Below are positions 35,001 through 44,341 of a stretch of 64,000 bases of DNA, piece by piece; positions within the stretch are counted from its first letter, which is position 1, and each line of letters begins with the position of its first letter. This DNA is from Actinomycetes bacterium (GTDB taxonomy: Bacteria > Actinomycetota > Coriobacteriia > Coriobacteriales > Eggerthellaceae), in assembly GCA_023394615.1 (NCBI GenBank), contig JAEXAI010000006.1:62001-126000 (forward strand), given 5' to 3'. The position numbers were made by a program, and so were the translations under genes. The notes beneath the pieces were generated by a model. That model saw only the letters and a program-made list of their open reading frames with translations, made no database searches and was not told where the DNA came from.

Positions 35001-36473
35001 TTACATGAGTCCCATCATCTGCCACACCGGCACGCTGGCCAAGCAAGCAACCAAGTTGATGGCCATATAGGCCCAGTTCATAGGCAGTGTATCTTTGTGC
35101 TCACAGATCTGGCCGTTCGTTGATCCCAGCACAGCCACATACACGTTGTTCGTGAACGGGAAATGCCACACATGCGAAGCCATATAGCACACGAACAGCA
35201 GCACCCACAGATTTATCCCCGAGGCTACAGCCACGCCGGAAAGCGCGGCAAGAAAGATGGCCATCGTGGCGGTCTGCGATATGATGGCAAAGCGAAGCAA
35301 ATAGGTAAGCACGCAAATAAGCAGTATGAACAAATACGGATTTGAAGCGAAAGGCTGAATGAAAGGCCCCATCACAGTACCGAGCCATTTGTCGATGCCC
35401 AGCTTTAAAATCAGCGAAGCTAGCGAGATAACGCCACCGATGAAGATAACCGTACCCCAAGGAATGCGCTCAGCCACATCATTTTTCGTCAGCAGCTTCG
35501 TCACACCGGCCAGCGCGAACACGATAAGCGTTACGACCACATTGCTCAATCCGATGTTCGATCCGAAAACCCAACCAACCAGCGCCAACACCAACAGCGC
35601 GCCCGCAATCTTCTCTTCGCGCGACATCGGACCCATCTCGCGTAGCTGCCTCTTCGCGAATCCGTGCTCGATTTCCGGGGCAGCCGAAGCTGATGAGGCA
35701 ACTGTATCGGCATCACTATTCGCTTCTTTGCGACCTGCGGCTTTTTTCTCTTTCGCAGGGTTGTACAGAACCAGTATGGCAACATAGCACAACACAGCGA
35801 TAACCACGAACCATACGGCAGCAGCCAGAAACCAGTTCATCCAAACCGTCCAGTTCGCCTGTTGGTCAGTCGGCAACATGCCGATGATGATGAAACACGG
35901 CGCTGCACCCGTCAAAAACGCGCAGCCTAAAATGCCTGCTGACACCCACGCCGCACAGAACATGCCGCTTGCGGCCTTACTGCTTTTCACATACCCCAAC
36001 GATTTGGAGATGGCGGTTGCCAAAGGCGCCAAGATAGCACCTTTTGCGACAAGGGCCGGAATCAGCGGCGACATCACGATGCCCGTGGTGTAGAGCGCAC
36101 CCACCTGCCCCTTGTAACTTTCGGGGAACAAGCTGGAAACGAAAAACGCTATGCGCTTCAACAGACCGGTTTTCGACACGACTGCCGCAAGTCCGAACGC
36201 ACCTATGACCAGCCAGATGGTCGTGTCTGCAAACGGCGCGAACGCGCCCTGCAGGTTGGTCAGCCCGAACACCACAAACGATGCCATCGCGATAGTCACA
36301 GCGGCCCAGTCAGGCATAACATCCACAATCAACCACACGATTACGCATTCGAAAATGCCCATGTAGACCATGGCTGAGTGATCGAGCATCTCCGGTGGCT
36401 GCAGTGTGGCGATGATAATGCCGACGACAATCGGGATTCCCAGTTTCAAACCTACCGCGATTTTATCTTTCAT
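35001..36473 (-). CDS. SLC13/DASS-type anion permease (2)
   Basis: 490 residues from the ATG preceded by AAGGGGAAGAG; an in-frame start 63 bases earlier has no ribosome site. Same topology and motifs as permease 1 (FADTTIWLVIGAFG, GAAPCFIIIGMLP, RIPWGTVIFIGG), with roughly half or more of residues identical by eye. It is divergent from the LysR gene, which by the usual rule would regulate it. Confidence 0.82.
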   Translation of the reverse strand: MKDKIAVGLKLGIPIVVGIIIATLQPPEMLDHSAMVYMGIFECVIVWLIVDVMPDWAAVTIAMASFVVFGLTNLQGAFAPFADTTIWLVIGAFGLAAVVSKTGLLKRIAFFVSSLFPESYKGQVGALYTTGIVMSPLIPALVAKGAILAPLATAISKSLGYVKSSKAASGMFCAAWVSAGILGCAFLTGAAPCFIIIGMLPTDQQANWTVWMNWFLAAAVWFVVIAVLCYVAILVLYNPAKEKKAAGRKEANSDADTVASSASAAPEIEHGFAKRQLREMGPMSREEKIAGALLVLALVGWVFGSNIGLSNVVVTLIVFALAGVTKLLTKNDVAERIPWGTVIFIGGVISLASLILKLGIDKWLGTVMGPFIQPFASNPYLFILLICVLTYLLRFAIISQTATMAIFLAALSGVAVASGINLWVLLFVCYMASHVWHFPFTNNVYVAVLGSTNGQICEHKDTLPMNWAYMAINLVACLASVPVWQMMGLM

Positions 36474-36702
36474 CGTAAGCTCTTCCCCTTTGTTCCGGCG
36501 TGCGCACCTACGCTCGCCCTTTACCGCGATCGCCAAACTATCTCCCCTGTGCTGCGTGGCGAATTACGCGCTTTTGCCACTATAGCGCAATAACGACCCC
36601 AAACAACGCGCCCGATGCCAGAAAAGCCCGCAGTGACATTTTCCTCAAGCGCTGTGATTCTTACTCATAGCTTGAGCTAGACCAAAATGCTATTATCTGT
36701 GC

Positions 36703-37611
36703 ATGGATGCTCACAAAGTAGATACTCTCATTAAAATTATCTCGTCGGGAAGCATGATGAAAGTTTCCGACGAAGTGGGCTATACCCCTTCTGGCCTCGT
36801 CCACATGATGAACTCAATCGAAAACGAGCTGGGGTTGAAGATTATCAACCGCACGAACCAAGGCGTCACGCTGACGGAAAACGGCAGAACGCTCATGCCC
36901 TTATTCGAACAGTTCTCACAACTGAACAGCCGTATGATTTCAGAAGCAAAAAAGCTGCGGGAGAAAACCGACTCGACCCTAAAAGTAGGCACCTATGCAA
37001 GCATCGCCACGCATTGGCTACCGTCAGTGATCACCGCGTTTTGCACAGAGCATCCCGATTTCGATGTTGAGTTCACCGTGCTTGAAAAACCCGAGTGCTA
37101 CCAGGCGCTTGAAACCGGCCGTATCGATTTGGCATTCTGCAGCAAAGACAGATTGTCAAAATGCCCCTTCGAGCCGCTAAAAAGCGACGAGTTCTTCGCG
37201 GTGCTACCAACGAACAGCCCAGATGCGCCCGCTATCACATCTACCGTCGCAAGCGAATCCACGTCAGAGGGCGCCGACTTTCCGCTCGCGAATTTCAATG
37301 ATATGTCCTTCATCATGCCATCTCTAGGATCAGACGAAGACGTGCGCAGAATCCTTTCCGAACACGATGTGCACCCCGAGCTTTTGGCCTCTGTAGCCGA
37401 TGATTCTACGGTCATCAGCATGGTCGCAGCAGGAATGGGCTCAAGCATTCTTTCCGAGCTGACGCTACGCGGCCATGACAGCGGCGTGTTGACTTTCCCT
37501 CTCAGACCACGCTCATATCGCGAACTGGGCATAATCTATCGATGCGAAGGCGAATCAACCCCAATCACGCAATTCGTGCAGTTCGCAAAGTCCATGCGAG
37601 CGAGTCTATAG
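36703..37611 (+). CDS. LysR-family transcriptional regulator
   Basis: 302 residues. The N-terminal helix-turn-helix (SSGSMMKVSDEVGYTPSG, then ENELGLKIINRTNQGVTLT) is followed by a substrate-binding domain that starts at LKVGTYASIATHWLP. It is divergent from permease 2 and convergent with the molybdenum-enzyme operon, so it probably senses the substrate of the permeases. The effector is unknown. The HTH is slightly unusual, with MMKVSDEVGYTP in place of the more common FTRAAERLHVSQ type. Confidence 0.88.
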   Translation: MDAHKVDTLIKIISSGSMMKVSDEVGYTPSGLVHMMNSIENELGLKIINRTNQGVTLTENGRTLMPLFEQFSQLNSRMISEAKKLREKTDSTLKVGTYASIATHWLPSVITAFCTEHPDFDVEFTVLEKPECYQALETGRIDLAFCSKDRLSKCPFEPLKSDEFFAVLPTNSPDAPAITSTVASESTSEGADFPLANFNDMSFIMPSLGSDEDVRRILSEHDVHPELLASVADDSTVISMVAAGMGSSILSELTLRGHDSGVLTFPLRPRSYRELGIIYRCEGESTPITQFVQFAKSMRASL

Positions 37612-37642
37612 GGCAATCCCTCCGCCTCGCACAGGCACGACT

Positions 37643-38281
37643 CTAATAGCGTTTTTCCGTGTAATGCTCATCTAGTGCGGCGGGGGCTGGATTAATCAGC
37701 AGCTCAGGCACAACCTTCAATCCATCAGGGAGGATAGCAATCTTGTCCGTTAGCTTCCGATCGGCATGTTTTGCCCGCAACTGACCGATTGGCCCGAAAT
37801 CCAAATAACGCATCACGCAAGCATCCACGCATGCCGGGTTTTGCCCCGCATCGCGCAAGTCTTTGCACGAGTCGCACTTGCCTCCTCTTTTTGTGCCAGG
37901 AAAATAGTGAATCGCATCATAGGGGCAAGCCTCGCCGCATAGCTTACAGCCGGTGCAAAGCCCATCGTCATGCTGCACCGTGCCATCTTCGGCTACATGC
38001 ATAGCACCGGTTTGGCACGCATCCACGCACACCGGGTGTTTGCAGTGGTAGCATGCACCTGAATAGTTGTAGGCCAGAGGATTCGGGTATTTTCCCACTT
38101 CGAAAGAACGAACCACACGATAGTTCACGCCCGTGGGCAGATCGTTTTTGTCCTTGCAGGCAATTTGGCACGCACCGCAACCTATGCAGGCACTCTGGTC
38201 GAAATAAAATCCCAGTCTATCCTCATCAGCGATTGCCGTGCCCGCCACACCCGCAGCGTCCTTATTCATCACATCGGCCAT
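37643..38281 (-). CDS. Four-cluster ferredoxin subunit of a molybdenum oxidoreductase (DmsB-like)
   Basis: 212 residues. Four [4Fe-4S] cysteine sets are visible: CIGCGACQIACKDKN, CYHCKHPVCVDACQTG, CTGCKLCGEACPYD and CDSCK...CVDACVMR, the arrangement of DmsB/NrfC-type electron-transfer subunits. It accepts or gives electrons to the catalytic subunit encoded immediately upstream; its ATG overlaps that gene's stop (TAATG). No membrane subunit (DmsC/NrfD type) follows, so the pair is probably soluble. Confidence 0.93.
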   Translation of the reverse strand: MADVMNKDAAGVAGTAIADEDRLGFYFDQSACIGCGACQIACKDKNDLPTGVNYRVVRSFEVGKYPNPLAYNYSGACYHCKHPVCVDACQTGAMHVAEDGTVQHDDGLCTGCKLCGEACPYDAIHYFPGTKRGGKCDSCKDLRDAGQNPACVDACVMRYLDFGPIGQLRAKHADRKLTDKIAILPDGLKVVPELLINPAPAALDEHYTEKRY

Positions 38282-40815
38282 TATCGCTCACCCGCCTTTA
38301 CATCCAAGGGGATGCGCGCCGGCATACCATCATCATCGCCGAGGTGCGCACCTGTATATTTCTCAATCTTGCATATAACCGAATTGTAGCCGGATACGCC
38401 TTGGCCGTTTGGATGCGCTCCGATCAGGTAGTTGTCGGCTCCCGCCGCATCGATACCGGTCGTCTCATCCACATCCACCCAGGCCCCGTGCGTTATGCCC
38501 ACAACTCCCGGACGCACGCGCTCGCTCACGCAGGCGTTGCGCAAGCATGCGCCATCAGGCGTGGTCACAAGCACGGTATCACCGTCTTGCACGCTAACGT
38601 CTGTCGCATCTTTCGCGCTCAGGAACACCGGACTTGCCCACGCTTCGCGCAGCCAGTCCACGTTGTCGAACACACTGTGCGCGCGACGCGGATAATGCGG
38701 GTTGATCACCTGCAGGGGATACTCCCCTGGCACTTTACGTTCCCAATCGGCAAACGTATCCTCGTAGCCATTCGTCACATGCGTGTAGGTGGGAATAGGA
38801 TCCACATGCCCCCAGCCCATAGCGCTAAGCGTATCGGATAGCCGCTGGCAGTATATCTCAAGCTTTCCCGACGGCGTGTCCAATGGATGCCCTTCGGGAT
38901 CGCGCCTGAAATCCTGAAACGCGATATAGCCGTAGTTATCACCTTCATGGCGCTTTACCTGATAAACCCCACGCTGCTTCAGTTCTTGGTAGGGCAACGC
39001 GCCTTTTTGGGGCACACCCACAGCACCGATTTCAGCAATATCATCGGCCGTCAGAGCCACAGCCGGCACAATGGTCTTGCCATCTTCGGCGACCATCGTC
39101 ATGGAAGCCAACTGATTGAAATACTGCTGCGCCTCATCGAAGGGATAGATTTCGCTGGCATCCATGCCTAAATGCTCTGCCAGCTCTTTCGCGATAGTCT
39201 GATCTGATTTGCATTCGTAGAGTGGGTCGATCACGTTTTGGTAAGCCAGCACCATCTCACGGTTGCTCTTGTGTCCCAACACGCCGCCGAACAGCCCAGC
39301 AGGGCGCTCCCACTCGGTGGTGATGGGAAACACGATGTCAGCATAGCGGGCTCCTGTAGTGTAGAACTGCGCATGGCTCACTACCATATCCACGCTTCTG
39401 TACGCCTGTATAGCGCGCGCCATACCCACGTTCGTCTGAATCTTGTTTCCAGCGCATTGGTAGATTACATGGATGTCGATATCGGTTTTCTTGCCCGGTT
39501 CATAGTGTTTTGGACCCGTGGACGTATAAGTGCCGTCCAAAACGGCATCCCACACCTCGTTGCCGTTGATATCATCGTCTACCGGGTTCTTGATGGGGGG
39601 CAACCCATCTTTGCCAGCCCGGATAAGCGCAGGCCCGCCGTTGCCAGACGTGCAGTGCATAGTCGACCCAGTCATATGCCCCGACTTGCCCATATGCCCA
39701 CCCATAGCTCCGATGGTCATTACCAGCTGAGGTAGATTGTCCACATCGTTTACGCGAGCTGAAGCGGTGGAAACTAAAAAGGCAACTTTGCGGTTCTTGC
39801 CCATCTGGCGCGCCAACGCGCGTATCTGATGGGGCTCAATGCCGCAAATCTCACTGGCCCATTCGGGCGTTTTCGCAACGCCATCGTAGGCCCCCAAGAC
39901 ATAGTCTTTGAAATTGGTCTGCTGTTTTGCGTCGGCAGGCATGTGCTGCGCGTCAAAGCCCACCGTGCAGCGGCTCAGGAAGTCCCAATCAATGAGGTGG
40001 TACTCATCATCTTGCTCCAACATCGCGTGGGCAACTGCCAGCAAAAACGCCGTGTCAGTGGCCGGGCGAATCGGCAGCCATTGCGCGTTCAACGTCGAGC
40101 ATGTTTCGTTGTATAAAGGATCTATCACGATGAAACGCGCGCCCGCTTGCTTCGCCTGCCAGTAGTTCATCATCTGACTGCCTGGCGCGCTCCACGCCGG
40201 GTTCATCGAAAGCATCACCACGGTTTCGGCATTGCGCAAGTCAAACCGATCATTGATGGTCTGATCCTGCTTGTTGTCGTGGTGGAATCCTATCAGAAAA
40301 GGCGTTTTCTGCCACGCGCCGTACGAGCACGTGTCCCAATACGTGGAAAATCCGCCGAACGCGCCCATCGTGCGTGTGATCTCGTTGTTCCATCCTTTGA
40401 AAAGCAAGATAGAGCGATTGCCAAATTCCTCTTTCGCGCGGGTCAGTCCTTCGGCGACATAATCGTACGCCTCATCCCAAGAAACACGTTCCCAATCGTC
40501 GATGCCGCGCAACTCGCCATGCGGATCCGTCGGCGTCCAGTGCTTGCGCTTCATAGGGTATTTCAAGCGATCTTCAGAAAGCACCTGCCTGCGCATAGCG
40601 CGCCCGCGCTGACACGCACGCTGCTGAGGCCAATCAGGGCTATCAGGGTGCGAGTCGTCCGTTTTCTGACGAACGATTTTTCCATCCTTCACCAGCACTT
40701 TGTTCACACATCGCCCACCGCAGTTATGCCAACAAGCACCCGTTACCCACATGCCGCCATCCTCTGATGGCGCACACCCGTTCTCTCTCTTTGCTTCCAC
40801 GCAAATCGCCTTCAT
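38281..40815 (-). CDS. Molybdopterin oxidoreductase, catalytic subunit (DMSO reductase family), no Tat signal
   Basis: 844 residues from ATG 40815, which follows GGAAGAGCG; a TTG 60 bases upstream is less likely. The N-terminal [4Fe-4S] site CWHNCGGRC...QRACQRG is present, followed by the molybdopterin-binding domains (NPAWSAPGSQ; QCAGNKIQTNVG; C-terminal SAKDATDVSVQDGDTVLV). The N-terminus has no twin-arginine motif and no hydrophobic stretch, unlike most respiratory members, so it should be cytoplasmic. The substrate is unknown. It follows the hydrogenase maturation gene in the same direction and precedes its Fe-S subunit. Confidence 0.88.
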   Translation of the reverse strand: MKAICVEAKRENGCAPSEDGGMWVTGACWHNCGGRCVNKVLVKDGKIVRQKTDDSHPDSPDWPQQRACQRGRAMRRQVLSEDRLKYPMKRKHWTPTDPHGELRGIDDWERVSWDEAYDYVAEGLTRAKEEFGNRSILLFKGWNNEITRTMGAFGGFSTYWDTCSYGAWQKTPFLIGFHHDNKQDQTINDRFDLRNAETVVMLSMNPAWSAPGSQMMNYWQAKQAGARFIVIDPLYNETCSTLNAQWLPIRPATDTAFLLAVAHAMLEQDDEYHLIDWDFLSRCTVGFDAQHMPADAKQQTNFKDYVLGAYDGVAKTPEWASEICGIEPHQIRALARQMGKNRKVAFLVSTASARVNDVDNLPQLVMTIGAMGGHMGKSGHMTGSTMHCTSGNGGPALIRAGKDGLPPIKNPVDDDINGNEVWDAVLDGTYTSTGPKHYEPGKKTDIDIHVIYQCAGNKIQTNVGMARAIQAYRSVDMVVSHAQFYTTGARYADIVFPITTEWERPAGLFGGVLGHKSNREMVLAYQNVIDPLYECKSDQTIAKELAEHLGMDASEIYPFDEAQQYFNQLASMTMVAEDGKTIVPAVALTADDIAEIGAVGVPQKGALPYQELKQRGVYQVKRHEGDNYGYIAFQDFRRDPEGHPLDTPSGKLEIYCQRLSDTLSAMGWGHVDPIPTYTHVTNGYEDTFADWERKVPGEYPLQVINPHYPRRAHSVFDNVDWLREAWASPVFLSAKDATDVSVQDGDTVLVTTPDGACLRNACVSERVRPGVVGITHGAWVDVDETTGIDAAGADNYLIGAHPNGQGVSGYNSVICKIEKYTGAHLGDDDGMPARIPLDVKAGER

Positions 40816-40890
40816 TTCGCTCTTCCAAAGCTCTGTATGTCCTATTAAATCCCGCAAACCCCAGACGCGCCTCAAGCGCCCGAAGCAGTC

Positions 40891-41340
40891 TCACGATTCC
40901 ATAAAGGCCACGGCCTCTTTCTCGTATTCGTCGAAGCGCCGCGATAGCGCATCGCTCAATCCATCGCCCGCATCCACGCGTTCAGGCTCGATACCCATGA
41001 TGGTCACGCCCTCAAGCGAGACACCCACTGATTGCGCGATATCCAAAACCGCCATCAAATCGCTGGAATGAGAGTCGCCGAGACCTCCATCTTTCATGCT
41101 GTTGACTTCGCCGGGGTTGAAAAAGCGGTACTCCCCCGCCTTCGCTCCCATATGGGCAGAATCCACCAGCAGCAACATATCGGCTTCCCGCACGTAATCA
41201 ACCAAGTCGATAAGCGTACCCGCAAGCACAATCGTCTTGAAGCCGTCATCTTTTCCAGTTTCGGCAATGTGCTCGGCTATGCGCAAGCCTATGGAATCAT
41301 CCCAGGCCATAAACGTTCCGATGCCAATCAGATATTTCAC
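40891..41340 (-). CDS. [NiFe] hydrogenase maturation endopeptidase (HycI/HyaD type)
   Basis: 149 residues. GIGTFMAWDDSIGLRI matches the nickel-sensing motif of these proteases (usually GxGNxLxxDDGxG, here with T and S substitutions), and LVDSAHMG and MGIEPERVDAGDGLS contain further conserved acids. It removes the C-terminal peptide of the large subunit after nickel insertion. Located right after the large-subunit gene, whose C-terminus carries the matching cleavage site. GTG start with AGGAGGG. Confidence 0.88.
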   Translation of the reverse strand: MKYLIGIGTFMAWDDSIGLRIAEHIAETGKDDGFKTIVLAGTLIDLVDYVREADMLLLVDSAHMGAKAGEYRFFNPGEVNSMKDGGLGDSHSSDLMAVLDIAQSVGVSLEGVTIMGIEPERVDAGDGLSDALSRRFDEYEKEAVAFMES

Positions 41341-41427
41341 GCAACCCTCCTCGATGCTCGATTATCCACCAAACACCCTGCAAAGCAAACGGACGGGGAC
41401 ATCATCCCCGCCCGTCTCGCACATTGT

Positions 41428-42741
41428 TTACCTAAACGAAACATCCACGCAGTGAGTCGAACAGGAAATGCATGGGTCATAAGCCCTCACCAACATCTCC
41501 ATCGCCAACTTAATCTCATCGGCGCTCTTGTTCTGCTCGAGCATCTGCGGCAGCAGCGCATCGAAGTCTGCCTGTATGTTGGCATGGTTTTGGTTCGTGG
41601 GGATAACGCAGTTCCCCTTCTTGCACATGCCGTCCTCGTCATACTCGTACTCATGAAACAAAATACCGCGCGGCACTTCAGTGGCCGATGCGCCGCGATC
41701 GAACATCACAGGCTGCACTGGCGCTTCGTCGTGCACGCCCTCTTCAATCAGCTCGTCCATCAACTGCAGGCCCTGATACACTGAATGCACCATCTCCACC
41801 ACTTGCGCCACCGTATTGTAGAACGGATTTGTGCACAAGGGACTGATGCCCAGGGTCTGGGCTACTTCTTGAGCCTCAGGGCACAGTTTATCGTAGTTCA
41901 CGTTGAAACGCGCCAGCGCACCCACAGCATAGGAATCCATACGGTTCTTTGTGTATTTAGCGGTGGACTGGGGTACCACGTACTCGTTTGTGCACTTTCG
42001 ATAGTCGCCCACGCCGTACACCGCGCGATCGCCATCGGGCAGTACCGTTTCAATATAGCCATCGAACAGACCGTATTCTTTGCTCTTCGATACAGCCATA
42101 TACTCGGTCGGACGGTTGAAATCGGGAATCTCGGGAGCCAGTGCCTTAATGGTCTCTATCGTCGCTTCCAAATCTGGCATGGCAGCAGCTACATGGTCGC
42201 GCATGCCGCGCAGCTCTTCGGTAGTCGGCACCGATGCGAACCCTCCGGGAACAAGCGTCGTCGGATGCGTTGTGCGTCCGGCAATCATCGAGCCCCATTC
42301 ATGCCCCAAGCGCTTCAGGCGCAAAGCGCAAGCCACCACATCCGCATGCTCGGGCAGGATGGCAAACGCAGAAGGAGAGTTCAACAAGTCCGGTGCTGCC
42401 AGCAAATACACGTGCAACACATGCGAGTCGAAGTTTTCCGACAGCTTCAAGATAGTGCGAAGCTTTTCCGTTTGCGGGGATACCTGCATGCCCAGCGCCG
42501 ACTCCGTGGCGCGTACTGCGGCCAGCGAATGACCCACCGAACAGATGCCGCAGATACGGCTGACGATGCGCGCAACTTCACTGTAGTGGCGACCGCGTAC
42601 CATGGCCTCGAAGAAACGGGGCGCCTCGGGTACCTGCCACTGACATTTTTCAATGACGCCATTGTTCACGTCCACAACGATATTGCCGTGGCCCTCTACG
42701 CGCGTCAGATGATGTACGTTGACGTTTATATTCTCTTTCAT
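41428..42741 (-). CDS. [NiFe] hydrogenase large (alpha) subunit, group 3-like
   Basis: 437 residues. Nickel-binding motifs: L1 RICGICSVGHS and L2 YDPCISCSTH near the C-terminus, followed by a seven-residue tail CVDVSFR that the maturation protease should remove after His. Size and motifs fit the cytoplasmic group 3 (sulfhydrogenase HydA/MvhA-like) enzymes. With the gamma (FAD) and beta (Fe-S) subunits upstream it should form an H2:NAD(P)-type complex. Starts four bases after the small-subunit stop. Confidence 0.9.
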   Translation of the reverse strand: MKENINVNVHHLTRVEGHGNIVVDVNNGVIEKCQWQVPEAPRFFEAMVRGRHYSEVARIVSRICGICSVGHSLAAVRATESALGMQVSPQTEKLRTILKLSENFDSHVLHVYLLAAPDLLNSPSAFAILPEHADVVACALRLKRLGHEWGSMIAGRTTHPTTLVPGGFASVPTTEELRGMRDHVAAAMPDLEATIETIKALAPEIPDFNRPTEYMAVSKSKEYGLFDGYIETVLPDGDRAVYGVGDYRKCTNEYVVPQSTAKYTKNRMDSYAVGALARFNVNYDKLCPEAQEVAQTLGISPLCTNPFYNTVAQVVEMVHSVYQGLQLMDELIEEGVHDEAPVQPVMFDRGASATEVPRGILFHEYEYDEDGMCKKGNCVIPTNQNHANIQADFDALLPQMLEQNKSADEIKLAMEMLVRAYDPCISCSTHCVDVSFR

Positions 42742-42745
42742 AGTA

Positions 42746-43492
42746 TCAGCCCTTTTGATTCGCCGTGAACATGCGCGTTTTCGAAATCGCCCGTGATTGG
42801 CTCATGCCGCCGCGCTCCATCAACACCTTTTCCAAGGAACGCAAGTTCGCACCTGTCGCAAAGCCTCGGCATGCCTCGCAAGGAATGCCGGCCGCCGTGC
42901 AAGGCGCGCCGCAACCCGCACGAGCCACTGGACCCATGCAGTAATCGCCTTCGTCGTAACGGCAGATGGTACCCGCGCGTTTGCACTCCATGCACACAGG
43001 GTATCCGGGGATGACCGGCTCTTTGTCGTGCAGCAGCGACGAGAGGATATCTATCAGCTCATTGCGATCAATCGGGCAGCCCAAAACCTCGTAGTCCACA
43101 TCGATAACGCTAGAGACAGGCAGAGCCGGACCGGAAAACACCATGGGGTCGCAGGCATGTTCGCCATATACTTCCTCATGGAAGTCATCTTGGTTGTTGC
43201 GCAGCGCATTGATACCACCCGTACACGCGCACGCGCCGTATGCAATCACTTTGCGAGCTCGGCGCCTGATATCGATGAGGCGGTTTCTGTCCATCTCGCG
43301 TGTGAAGCTTCCTTCAACCAACGCAAAATCAATGCGCTGATCAGTGGTTTCGCTCATGGCCTCGCGAAATTCCACCAAGTCAAAGTGCTTCAACAGCTCG
43401 AGCATCGTCGCATCGCCCAAGTTCGTGAATTCTATTTGGCAACCTTCGCAACTAGTGAAGTCGAAGAAGGCTATCGTGGGTTTTCCCGCCAT
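42746..43492 (-). CDS. [NiFe] hydrogenase small (delta) subunit, group 3-like
   Basis: 248 residues. The proximal cluster cysteines are in FTSCEGCQIEF and YGACACTGG, and a C-terminal ferredoxin-like region is Cys-rich (CMECK...CRY, CMGPVARAGCGAPC, IPCEACRG). No Tat signal, as expected for a cytoplasmic enzyme. Its ATG directly follows the gamma-subunit stop (TAAATG). Ribosome site GGAGGCG. Confidence 0.9.
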   Translation of the reverse strand: MAGKPTIAFFDFTSCEGCQIEFTNLGDATMLELLKHFDLVEFREAMSETTDQRIDFALVEGSFTREMDRNRLIDIRRRARKVIAYGACACTGGINALRNNQDDFHEEVYGEHACDPMVFSGPALPVSSVIDVDYEVLGCPIDRNELIDILSSLLHDKEPVIPGYPVCMECKRAGTICRYDEGDYCMGPVARAGCGAPCTAAGIPCEACRGFATGANLRSLEKVLMERGGMSQSRAISKTRMFTANQKG

Positions 43493-44341
43493 TTATATCG
43501 CCTCCGGAATGCTCTCGATGTCCTTGAACCTGAAAACAGGCCCATCGGTACAGCAGTACACGTTGTTTATCTGACAGTGACCGCATTTCCCCACGCCGCA
43601 TTTCATGCGACGCTCCAAGTCAACATATATGTACTCATGCGGAATCCCCAGCTTGTCAAGCGACATGACGGTGAACTTGAACATGATGGGAGGTCCGCAG
43701 ATGATGATGCGCGTATCTATATCGAATTCCACTTCGGGGAACAGCGTGGTAATCACGCCGGTGTGCCCCGTCCAATTCGTATCGCCCCTATCGACGGTTT
43801 CAAAGTACTCGATGTCGTCGGATTCCTTCCAGAGTTTGCGATCCTCGTTGAACAGCAGCGATTGCGGATCGCGCGCACCGTAAAACAGGATAAAACGTCC
43901 GAATTCGTCGCGACGGTCCAAGATGTACTGGATGAGGCTGCGCGTAGGGCATAGCCCCAAACCGCCCGCCACAATCAGCACGTCATGGCCTCGTAGGGCA
44001 TCCAAATCGAACCCATGGCCCAAAGGACCGCGCACCGTCAGCGTGTCGCCTTCGCCCATCGCATCAATAGCGCTGGACACGCGGCCCACCTTTCGCACCA
44101 CGATGTCGAACGTATCGGGGCGCGTGGGAGAGCTTGCGTATCCGATGGGGATCTCGCCATAGCCCATGCGGCCCACGGTCAAAAACTGGCCCGGCTGATG
44201 CTCCATCGGCAGGCCGTCTTCCATCTGCAGCGTGAAACGGCGCTCGGCAAATGTCTGCTGCTCGAAGCTCACCACTTTCGCGTTGCGCGGCATGAATAGC
44301 GTAGGTACTTCTTCGTTGTTGTCGTGACACGTGCAACCCAT
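43493..44341 (-). CDS. Hydrogenase gamma subunit: FAD/NAD(P)-binding oxidoreductase
   Basis: 282 residues from ATG 44341, which overlaps the beta-subunit stop (TAATG). The ferredoxin-NADP reductase fold shows an FAD-binding PIGYASSPT, an NAD(P)-binding VAGGLGLCPTRSL and a C-terminal [2Fe-2S] cysteine set (CGVGKCGHCQINNVYCC). Equivalent to HydG of sulfhydrogenases or the FNR-like AsrB. It links the hydrogenase to NAD(P)H. Confidence 0.9.
   Translation of the reverse strand: MGCTCHDNNEEVPTLFMPRNAKVVSFEQQTFAERRFTLQMEDGLPMEHQPGQFLTVGRMGYGEIPIGYASSPTRPDTFDIVVRKVGRVSSAIDAMGEGDTLTVRGPLGHGFDLDALRGHDVLIVAGGLGLCPTRSLIQYILDRRDEFGRFILFYGARDPQSLLFNEDRKLWKESDDIEYFETVDRGDTNWTGHTGVITTLFPEVEFDIDTRIIICGPPIMFKFTVMSLDKLGIPHEYIYVDLERRMKCGVGKCGHCQINNVYCCTDGPVFRFKDIESIPEAI

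Noticed and set aside
40147..43954. Long plus-strand frames across the molybdenum enzyme and hydrogenase genes
   Set aside because: Antisense to genes with intact metal-binding motifs; no independent start signals.
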